This document shows positions 1 to 5,406 of a stretch of 6,462 nt of DNA, one piece after another. Source of the DNA: Clostridia bacterium (lineage in GTDB: Bacteria; Bacillota; Clostridia; Oscillospirales; CAG-272); the NCBI GenBank assembly GCA_017452565.1, contig JAFTMF010000134.1, positions 1 to 6,462 on the forward strand, in the 5' to 3' direction. The position numbers were made by a program, and so were the translations under genes. The notes below the pieces were generated by a model. The model had not been told where the DNA came from and ran no database searches. It was given only the letters and a program-made list of their open reading frames with translations. Numbering within the stretch: the stretch's first letter is position 1; the number at the start of each line of letters is the position of its first letter.

Positions 1-31
1 AAAAATAGACAGCCGCACGTGAGCGGCTGCC
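1..31 (-). terminator. Rho-independent terminator of the OPRT-like transcript
   Basis: On the minus strand a 9-bp stem GGCAGCCGC / GCGGCTGTC (one G-U pair) with a 6-base loop at 8-31 is followed by TATTTTT at 7-1. Strong GC stem plus U-tract is the intrinsic terminator pattern. It sits about 118 nt past the stop codon at 149, after the three other hairpins. The T-tract may extend beyond the window. Confidence 0.85.
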
Positions 32-62
32 TGTGATTGTAATGCGGTGTCAAACTTTCTGC

Positions 63-77
63 GCCCCTTTTAGGGGC
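63..77. repeat. Hairpin 3: near-copy of hairpin 2
   Basis: GCCCC-TTTTA-GGGGC, perfect 5-bp stem. Differs from the 91-105 unit only by T for C in the loop. No T-run follows on the minus strand (it reads GCAGAAAG), so it is not a terminator by itself. Confidence 0.7.
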
Positions 78-90
78 TACGCCTGTATTT

Positions 91-105
91 GCCCCTTCTA
101 GGGGC
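91..105. repeat. Hairpin 2: GCCCC/GGGGC inverted repeat
   Basis: GCCCC-TTCTA-GGGGC, perfect 5-bp stem with a 5-base loop. Nearly identical to the hairpin at 63-77 (one base differs over 15), so it forms a direct repeat with a 28-nt period. Confidence 0.7.
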
Positions 106-111
106 TGGTCA

Positions 112-133
112 AACCACCAGTTTACTGGTGGTT
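112..133. repeat. Hairpin 1: 9-bp perfect inverted repeat
   Basis: AACCACCAG and CTGGTGGTT flank a 4-base loop. It lies 15 nt after the stop codon of the OPRT-like gene. On the minus strand it is followed by TGACCA, not a T-run, so it is not a canonical terminator. It could protect the 3' end of the transcript or be part of a dispersed hairpin repeat. Confidence 0.7.
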
Positions 134-148
134 ATGATTTCAAAGAGA

Positions 149-790
149 TTACAGCTTAGAGTAGCCGAAGCTGTTGACCAGCGCTTCGATCTTCTTGCCT
201 TCCTTGCACAGGGGGCATTCGTGGGAAGGATGGGATGCGTAGCCCTGCAGGTCGTTGGGATCGAATACCGAGTGCACGGTGTGGCCTGCACATTCGTCCA
301 CGGTGGCGAAGATGGAGCAGATGCCCGATACCATACCGCCGTAGTATTTCACGGCTTCAACAGCCGCCTGAGCGGTGTAGCCGGTGGTAACCGATGCCGC
401 TACGATCAGCACGTGCTTACCGGCGATCATAGGGATCAGATTGTCACGGAAGAGCAGCTGGCTGCCCGATGTATGCTCGGGGGTGACAACGTAAATGGTC
501 TGATGGGCGTTGAGGTTGGTGTAGCTGCCCTGGGTCAGCTCGTCAGCAATGCAAGTGCCGATGACCTCGGTGCCGTCCAGACAGAGAACGGTGTCCACGA
601 TGGTGTTGGTGGAGTAGTAGGTGACCAGCGCTTTGGCTACCGCTGATGCCTCGGAAAGACGGGTCTTTTGAGTGGTCACGTCAATGTAATAATTGATATG
701 GCTATGGCTGGTGGCAAAGTGCCCCGGGGTTACGCGAAGGTACAGATCCTTCTGTTTGGTTCTGATTTTGGTAGTGGCTTTGTTTTCCAT
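149..790 (-). CDS. Orotate phosphoribosyltransferase-like protein with degenerate PRPP motif
   Basis: Belongs by fold signature to the type I phosphoribosyltransferases, nearest orotate phosphoribosyltransferase (PyrE); such genes are often annotated as OPRT in clostridia. 213 residues, the usual PyrE size. The N-terminal GHFATSHSHINYYIDV (23-38) matches the OPRT block G-x-F-x-x-x-S-G-x-x-S-x-Y-Y-I-D. LCLDGTEVIGTCIADEL (69-85) matches the block after the first strand. KHVLIVAASVTTGYTA (125-140) occupies the PRPP-loop position, but the two acidic residues normally found there are A131-A132, while TTG is kept. No K-x-x-K-x-H-G catalytic loop is visible; that region reads VTPEHTSGSQLLFRDN. The C-terminal tail has H187, H190, C192 and C195 (HECPLC), a possible metal site, then KIEALVNSFGYSKL. 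Orotate transfer to UMP would fit the pyrimidine genes next door, but the missing residues make that activity doubtful. It has its own promoter and terminator. Confidence 0.75.
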   Translation of the reverse strand: MENKATTKIRTKQKDLYLRVTPGHFATSHSHINYYIDVTTQKTRLSEASAVAKALVTYYSTNTIVDTVLCLDGTEVIGTCIADELTQGSYTNLNAHQTIYVVTPEHTSGSQLLFRDNLIPMIAGKHVLIVAASVTTGYTAQAAVEAVKYYGGMVSGICSIFATVDECAGHTVHSVFDPNDLQGYASHPSHECPLCKEGKKIEALVNSFGYSKL

Positions 791-817
791 AAGTCCTCCC
801 GATGATTGAATTGATTC

Positions 818-846
818 ATTATACCATAATTGGTACGATTTGTCAA
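818..846 (-). promoter_or_regulatory. Perfect-consensus sigma-A promoter for the OPRT-like gene
   Basis: Minus strand: -35 TTGACA (841-846), a spacer of exactly 17 nt, and -10 TATAAT (818-823) preceded by TGG, which adds an extended -10 TGn element. Transcription should begin about 7 nt on, near 811, giving a leader of roughly 20 nt with GGGAGG at 795-800, 4 nt before the ATG. Every consensus position is met, so basal strength should be very high. It makes the OPRT-like gene independent of the surE operon. Confidence 0.9.
822..835. promoter_or_regulatory. Inverted repeat in promoter spacer, possible operator
   Basis: TACCA-TAAT-TGGTA: perfect 5-base arms around a 4-base centre, lying between the -35 and -10 boxes and overlapping the first two bases of the -10. 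The position suits a repressor that blocks polymerase, but the arms are short and the protein is unknown. A second, AT-rich inverted repeat lies at 807-818 over the expected transcription start. Confidence 0.35.
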
Positions 847-877
847 GATTTTTTGCTGTGAACGGTGCTGGGAAAAC

Positions 878-1597
878 TCAGAAACGGCTTCGCAGTGCTT
901 CAAACACCGTCAGTTCGGTACGGGTAGCCGACAGAGGGGTGACAGAAATCAGCCCGCTGTGGACGGCGGCAATGTCAATAGAGGTGTCGGAGAGATCACC
1001 GGGGGTGGGCTCTCCCTCCTGCACGTACAGATCGTTACCAATGGGCACAAAGCGATCGGTGAAGTAAATGCCGCCCTGCTTGGTGATGCAAATTTCCCCC
1101 GCTTCGGGAGGAATGTTCACGTTGTACAGGGGATTGACGCTCAGCAGATCGTTTTGCAGGATGAAGTCCATCACCCGATCCAGATGGCCGATGGCCTCGA
1201 TGTGGGTGGTAGGGAAGCCGGAGAGGGCGATGCCCGGGATGCCTTGGCGGATGCCCTCGAAGATAGCTCCCACGGTGCCCGAATACACGATGTCACCGCC
1301 TAAATTGTAACCGCGGTTGACTCCCGAGAGGATCAGATCAAAATCCCGTCCCAGCTGATCCAGCGCATAGCGGACGCAATCGGCAGGGGTGGAATCCATA
1401 GAGTAGGCGGTGAGATCGGGGGCGATCTCCACCTTTTTGATCTCTTGGGGATGCATAAAGTCGATGGCGTGGCTTTTGCCGCTTTGCTCCACCTTGGGGG
1501 CAACGGCGATGACCTCGCCGTATTTTTTTGCCCAGCGGATGAGGTGGGGAAGGGCAGGAGCGAAGACGCCGTCGTCGTTGGTGATGAGAATCTTCAT
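878..1597 (-). CDS. surE: 5'/3'-nucleotidase SurE
   Basis: Metal-dependent nucleoside monophosphatase. SurE enzymes dephosphorylate 5'- and 3'-NMPs and can degrade short polyphosphate; cytosolic. 239 residues, close to the family's usual 240-270. Metal ligands are visible: D8-D9 in MKILITNDDG, S39 in APKVEQSGKSHAI, and N94 in SGVNRGYNLGGD. The family-typical DSTPADCVRYAL (68-79) and YSGTVGAIFEG (105-115) are also present. An in-frame ATG at 1702 would add 35 residues, but these lie wholly inside the upstream DHH gene in another frame and have no SurE homology. The ATG at 1597 gives the family's exact N terminus, has GAGGG 6 nt upstream, and forms an ATGA overlap with the upstream stop. Last gene of the presumed operon. 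By context it would turn NMPs released by the NrnA-like enzymes into nucleosides. Confidence 0.95.
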   Translation of the reverse strand: MKILITNDDGVFAPALPHLIRWAKKYGEVIAVAPKVEQSGKSHAIDFMHPQEIKKVEIAPDLTAYSMDSTPADCVRYALDQLGRDFDLILSGVNRGYNLGGDIVYSGTVGAIFEGIRQGIPGIALSGFPTTHIEAIGHLDRVMDFILQNDLLSVNPLYNVNIPPEAGEICITKQGGIYFTDRFVPIGNDLYVQEGEPTPGDLSDTSIDIAAVHSGLISVTPLSATRTELTVFEALRSRF

Positions 1598-2580
1598 AGC
1601 CAGCCCTCGTTGTTTGCTTTGTAATCGCCCAGCCGTTTGTCGGCATCTGCCAGCAGCTGACGCATTTCCTTGGGACTTCCCACGGTAGCACCTGCCGCAC
1701 AAGCGTGTCCGCCGCCGCCGTAGGCTTCTGCGATCTCGCTTACCGTCACGAAGCGGGAGCGGAGGCGCACACGGATCGATCCGTCGGCATTGTCGATGAA
1801 GGCGAGCCAGATGAGGCTGTCCTTGATGGCGTCCATAAAGGAGATGGCGGTGCTGGCGGTCTCAAAGGTGAGATCGAACTTTTCCTGAATCGTCTTGGTG
1901 ATGTGGAGATAAGCAACGCCGTTTTCTGTGAACTTGATGTTGGAGAGCGCCCACGCCTGCAGTTTCAGAGAGGCGAAATCCTTCATATACAGATGGGCGT
2001 AGATGCGGTCGGCGTCGATGCCCTGATCCAGCAGGATGGCGGCCAGACGCAGGGTGTCGCCCGATACCTCCCGATAGCGGAATCTGCCCGAGTCGGTGAC
2101 CATACCGGTGTAGAGGTAGGTGGCGGCCTCACGGTTTATCTTCAGCCGATCCCGGAAGGCGGCGTAGAACTGCACGATCATCTCGCAGGTGGAGGAGCGC
2201 TCCTCTTCCACCCAGTCGGTAGCGCCGTAGGATTCGATGGGGATATGGTGGTCGATTTTCACCACCTCTTTGCAGAGCTCGTAGCGGGGATTGGAGATGC
2301 GCTTGGCAGTGGCGGTGTCCAGCACGATGCCCAGTGCATTGGCGTAAAACTCGTCGGACAGCGGCTCGTCCTCGTCGCCCAGAAACTCCAGATAGTCGGA
2401 GGAGTCGCAGTTGTTGAGGTAGATTTCTTTTTCGGGGAAGGAGAGACGAAGGATCTCACGCAGTCCCTTAGTAGAGCCGATGGCATCGCCGTCGGGCAGG
2501 CGATGGCGGAAGATTACGATTTTATCGTATTCCTCGATTTTGGCAAGCACGGCTTGCATTGCAGAAACATTCGAATTCAT
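1594..2580 (-). CDS. nrnA: DHH/DHHA1 phosphoesterase, NrnA-like (second of a tandem pair)
   Basis: Paralogue of the preceding gene, same domain order: DHH phosphoesterase core then DHHA1. 328 residues. Active-site set: H26 and D30-G-D32 in RHRLPDGDAIGS, D88 in VLDTA, D110-H111-H112, D163 in TDSGRFRY, and YGGGGHACAAGA at 287-298. All ligands are kept, so it should be catalytically competent. Between the motifs the two copies differ widely (for example residues 60-80 and 215-265), pointing to an old duplication and probable division of substrates. GGAGG lies inside the 3' end of the first copy, 9 nt from the ATG at 2580, which supports this start over M8. Only 1 nt separates the two genes, and its stop overlaps the surE start as ATGA, so the three are likely translationally coupled. 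Confidence 0.9.
   Translation of the reverse strand: MNSNVSAMQAVLAKIEEYDKIVIFRHRLPDGDAIGSTKGLREILRLSFPEKEIYLNNCDSSDYLEFLGDEDEPLSDEFYANALGIVLDTATAKRISNPRYELCKEVVKIDHHIPIESYGATDWVEEERSSTCEMIVQFYAAFRDRLKINREAATYLYTGMVTDSGRFRYREVSGDTLRLAAILLDQGIDADRIYAHLYMKDFASLKLQAWALSNIKFTENGVAYLHITKTIQEKFDLTFETASTAISFMDAIKDSLIWLAFIDNADGSIRVRLRSRFVTVSEIAEAYGGGGHACAAGATVGSPKEMRQLLADADKRLGDYKANNEGWL
1604..1608 (-). promoter_or_regulatory. surE ribosome binding site that decides the start
   Basis: GAGGG on the minus strand, 6 nt upstream of the ATG at 1597 and inside the end of the second DHH gene. It supports the 239-residue SurE rather than the longer frame from 1702. Confidence 0.65.
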
Positions 2581-2581
2581 C

Positions 2582-3520
2582 TTATTCGTCCTCCGAAAGA
2601 TTGCAAAGATCAGTAAGAAGCGCCATTGCCTCGTCCCGATCTTTCAGGGTGGCGCCGCTGGCCTTCTGATGGCCGCCACCGCCATACTTTACGGCGATGG
2701 GATTGATGTTGTAGCGGTTCGAGCGGATCTCGCAAAGCACGCCGTTCTCGGTTTCGGTGAAGTTCACCCAGCTGTCGATACCGCGGATCTCGGACATAGT
2801 GCCCACCATTCCGCGGGAGATGGTGAAGTTATCGGCACCGCACTCTGCCGCTTCTGCAAGAGTGGTATAGATGTAAGCCACACGGTGGGGTGTGGTCTGA
2901 ATTTTCAACGTGAACTTGGCACGAAGCTGGAGGCTGGACAGATCGTCGGCATACAGATTGCGGTAAATGTCGGCAGTATCGAACTTCCGCTCCATGAGGA
3001 AAGAGGCCATACGGAAGGTCTGCGCCGAGGTGGAATCGTAGCGGAAGCGTCCCGAGTCGGTAATCATACCGGTGTAGAGGGCTTTGGCAGCTTCGGGGGA
3101 GACGGTGAGTTTGCCCTCGATGGCAAATGCAGCAATCAGACCGCAACAGCTCTCAAAGGAGGTGTCGGTGACCTCGGCTCCGCAGATGGTTTCCACGAAA
3201 ATGTGATGGTCGATGCGGGCGGTGGCAGATGCCAGCGTATAGCGATCGTCGGAGATTAATGCTTTGGCAGAGGTGTCCAGCACGATGGCAAGCGCGCCTG
3301 CATAAAGGCTATCGTCGATCTCGTCCATAGGGTGGTAGGCCATAAAGGCGTAGCGAGGGGTCATATCGCCCACGGTGTAGACTTCCTTATCGGGGAAGTT
3401 TTCCCTGAGGATGGTGTACAGACCCATCTGACTGCCAAGGGCATCGCCGTCGGGATTTTTATGGCGATGGATGATGATCCGGGGATAGGAGCGGATCAGC
3501 TCCAGAATTTGTTCAAACAT
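2582..3520 (-). CDS. nrnA: DHH/DHHA1 phosphoesterase, NrnA-like (first of a tandem pair)
   Basis: Predicted cytosolic nanoRNase: in NrnA-family enzymes the Mn-dependent DHH domain removes nucleotides from 2-5-mer RNAs and may also dephosphorylate pAp. 312 residues, the usual NrnA length. The DHH domain holds H20 and D24-G-D26 in RHKNPDGDALGS, D82 in VLDTS, the namesake D104-H105-H106, and D155 in TDSGRFRY. The C-terminal DHHA1 domain ends in YGGGGHQKASGA (279-290), the substrate-binding GGGH motif. All expected metal ligands are present. The start ATG has only a modest site (AGGAA, 7 nt upstream). It follows the HD gene by 21 nt and ends 1 nt before its paralogue. Which substrate it prefers (nanoRNA, pAp or pApA/pGpG) cannot be read from sequence. 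Confidence 0.9.
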   Translation of the reverse strand: MFEQILELIRSYPRIIIHRHKNPDGDALGSQMGLYTILRENFPDKEVYTVGDMTPRYAFMAYHPMDEIDDSLYAGALAIVLDTSAKALISDDRYTLASATARIDHHIFVETICGAEVTDTSFESCCGLIAAFAIEGKLTVSPEAAKALYTGMITDSGRFRYDSTSAQTFRMASFLMERKFDTADIYRNLYADDLSSLQLRAKFTLKIQTTPHRVAYIYTTLAEAAECGADNFTISRGMVGTMSEIRGIDSWVNFTETENGVLCEIRSNRYNINPIAVKYGGGGHQKASGATLKDRDEAMALLTDLCNLSEDE

Positions 3521-3541
3521 ACGGTGATTCCTGTTCTGTGT

Positions 3542-4750
3542 TTATTCGTCAAAGTATCCTTTGTACTGCACTTTCAGATCGCTTTCCGGGAAGAGATATG
3601 CGTGGATCTCGATGAGATAATCGTCGGTCATACTGGCGATGTAGTCTACCACGATCTGATTGGGCTCTCCCGATTCGTAGGGGCGCTCCCGCAGGTAGTG
3701 GGCAGTGTTGGAATTGACGTAGTCGATGTGATGGCTGAAGATGGGGGAATATTTTGCGCCGCTCTTCAAATCGTCCAAGAGCTGGCCATAGATATTAGTC
3801 ATCATAGGCTGCAGAGTGGATTTGATCTGCGGATTGACCGAGTCGCTGAGGTAGATCATACGGTAGTTGTCCTGCTTGGACTTGCGCAGCGCCTTGAAAT
3901 GCTTGGAGTCCAGCTTGATGTAGGGCTTACCGTAGCTGTTTTCGATGATGTTGGTCACCAGATTGTTGATGATCTCGGCGTTGATAGAGCCGATGTCCTC
4001 GTTGATGAACATTCCCTCTTCGGCGGTGCCGGTGCGCATCGCATCCTGACGGTCTTTGCCCAGATAGGCGATGATGTCGGCCAGCCGCACCACGTTGCCT
4101 TCCAGCGTGGAGGGCATTCGCTTGGCCATATAGACCCGATCCTGATAGCAGCGGTCGATCATCTCGTCAAATTCCTCAAAGGAGGAGAGGGGGGCGGGAT
4201 AGTAGGTTTCAAACTCCACCTCGCCGTTGTGGGTGGCGATGCCGTCCAGTACCTGCAGGCTGATGTTGTAGGGGAAGATGCCGTCCAGCACCCGCACCGA
4301 CTGGAGATTGTGGCAGAAATGCCGTCCGGTTTCCTTGCAGTAGAGCTTGTCAAGGCAAGACTCACCGATATGGCCGAAGGGGGTGTGACCGATATCGTGT
4401 CCCAGCGCAATGGCCTCGATGAGATCCAGATTCAGCCCCAGCACCGAGCCGATGGTACGGGAAATGCGGGAAACCAGCTGGACGTGGAGACTGCGGCGGG
4501 TAATATCGTCGTTTTTCCATAGGGAAAAGACTTGGGTTTTGTCGGTATAGCGATTATAGTAGGGACAGTGAAGAATTTTATCAATATCGTGGACGAAGGT
4601 AGGACGCCAGATAGTAGCGGCATCCTTGGCAAGGTTATTCCGACGGAGGACGGATGCGTCGGAAAATGCCATTTGAGGCAGAGTGCCGGCTTCCTTGTCC
4701 CGTCGGATCTGCTCGGCCAGCTCTGCTGACAGAACTTCAAATTTGGGCAT
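3542..4750 (-). CDS. dGTPase-like HD-domain triphosphohydrolase family protein
   Basis: Likely hydrolyses (d)NTPs to nucleosides plus tripolyphosphate, as the Dgt/SAMHD1-type HD superfamily does; the actual substrate is not visible. 402 residues. The metal-site set is complete: H89, the HD pair H118-D119 in GHDIGHTPFGHIGE, and D225 in VRLADIIAYL. HFCHNLQSVRVL (144-155) and VLDGIATHNGE (167-177) match the dGTPase HN-Q-S and GI-x-x-H blocks, and DKTQVF (70-75) matches the N-terminal KTQV block. The usual R-L-T-H-S-L-E-V around the first metal histidine is changed to RRSLHVQL, and the usual FRRL before KTQV to YYNRY. After about residue 250 I recognise no domain. GGAGG lies 5 nt before the ATG. 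The gene sits between udk (37 nt gap) and the first NrnA-like gene (21 nt gap). The family is certain; calling it dgt proper would be a guess. Confidence 0.85.
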   Translation of the reverse strand: MPKFEVLSAELAEQIRRDKEAGTLPQMAFSDASVLRRNNLAKDAATIWRPTFVHDIDKILHCPYYNRYTDKTQVFSLWKNDDITRRSLHVQLVSRISRTIGSVLGLNLDLIEAIALGHDIGHTPFGHIGESCLDKLYCKETGRHFCHNLQSVRVLDGIFPYNISLQVLDGIATHNGEVEFETYYPAPLSSFEEFDEMIDRCYQDRVYMAKRMPSTLEGNVVRLADIIAYLGKDRQDAMRTGTAEEGMFINEDIGSINAEIINNLVTNIIENSYGKPYIKLDSKHFKALRKSKQDNYRMIYLSDSVNPQIKSTLQPMMTNIYGQLLDDLKSGAKYSPIFSHHIDYVNSNTAHYLRERPYESGEPNQIVVDYIASMTDDYLIEIHAYLFPESDLKVQYKGYFDE

Positions 4751-4787
4751 AAATACCTCCGATTGGTTTCAAATGGGGAGAGATCGC

Positions 4788-5405
4788 CTACAGAGCTAAG
4801 TGAGCGGCGATCTTTTGGATAATCATTCCGTAGGCGGCGGGATTCTGTCCGCCCTCGGGAATGATGACGTCAGCGTATTTCTTGCTGGGTTCGATAAATG
4901 CATCGTGCATAGGCTTGACGGTGGTGAGATACTGCTCGGCCACCGATTGCAGAGTGCGTCCCCGCTCGCTGACGTCTCGCAGAATGCGGCGGACGATGCG
5001 CACGTCGGGATCGGTATCCACGTAGATTTTCAGATCCATCAGAGAGCGCAGATGAGCGTTTTCAAAGACTAAAATTCCCTCCAGCAGGATGACCTCGGCA
5101 GGCTCTACGTGACGGGTCTCCTTGCTGCGATCGTGGACGTGGTATTGATAGATGGGGGCTTCGATTGCCTCGCCTTTTTTCAAACTCTCCAGATGGGAGA
5201 TGAGCAGATCGGTGTCAAAGGCATCGGGATGGTCGTAATTGACGGTAGCACGCTCGGTGAGGGGGAGATCCGTCATCGGCTTGTAATAGCTATCGTGACG
5301 CAGGAGCGCCACCTGCGGGCCGAAATAAGCGGCGATGTTGTCGGCGAGGGTGGTTTTACCGCTTCCCGAACCGCCGGCAATGCCGATCACGAGACGTTCT
5401 TTCAT
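4788..5405 (-). CDS. udk: Uridine kinase (uridine/cytidine monophosphokinase)
   Basis: Phosphorylates uridine and cytidine to UMP and CMP with a nucleoside triphosphate as donor; cytosolic. The 205-residue protein is a full-length P-loop kinase of the Udk/PRK family. It has Walker A GGSGSGKTT at residues 11-19, the HDSYYK segment with presumed catalytic base D38, NYDHPDAFD at 56-64, the substrate-binding YQYHVHDR at 86-93, LLEGILVF at 107-114, and the arginine-rich lid RRILRDVSERGR at 139-150. I chose the ATG at 5405 over the in-frame ATG at 5414. The upstream ATG directly abuts the GGAGG with no spacer, whereas the one at 5405 sits 9 nt after it. The start is 1 nt past the pdp stop, implying translational coupling, and pairs two enzymes that compete for uridine. 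No oddities were seen. Confidence 0.95.
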   Translation of the reverse strand: MKERLVIGIAGGSGSGKTTLADNIAAYFGPQVALLRHDSYYKPMTDLPLTERATVNYDHPDAFDTDLLISHLESLKKGEAIEAPIYQYHVHDRSKETRHVEPAEVILLEGILVFENAHLRSLMDLKIYVDTDPDVRIVRRILRDVSERGRTLQSVAEQYLTTVKPMHDAFIEPSKKYADVIIPEGGQNPAAYGMIIQKIAAHLAL

Positions 5406-5406
5406 A

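Noticed and set aside
91..133. Hairpins 1 and 2 as the terminator of the OPRT-like gene
   Set aside because: Neither is followed by a T-run on the minus strand. The hairpin at 8-31 with TATTTTT is a much better terminator.
791..817. Riboswitch or attenuator in the leader of the OPRT-like gene
   Set aside because: The predicted leader is only about 20 nt, too short for a riboswitch or a PyrR/attenuator structure.
1598..1702. 35-codon N-terminal extension of surE
   Set aside because: Lies within the DHH coding region in another frame, and SurE proteins begin at the MKILITNDDG-type N terminus found at 1597.
1705..2616. 303-codon open frame on the plus strand
   Set aside because: Antisense shadow of the second DHH gene, which has all family motifs; no recognisable domain in the plus-strand translation.
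3332..4522. 396-codon open frame on the plus strand
   Set aside because: It lies antisense to the HD gene and the first DHH gene, crosses their boundary, and has a valine/glycine/aspartate-rich composition typical of a reverse-complement shadow. The minus-strand frames carry recognisable catalytic motifs.
4751..4787. Internal promoter or terminator between udk and the HD gene
   Set aside because: The 37-nt gap has only the ribosome binding site; no -35/-10 pair and no hairpin with a T-run.
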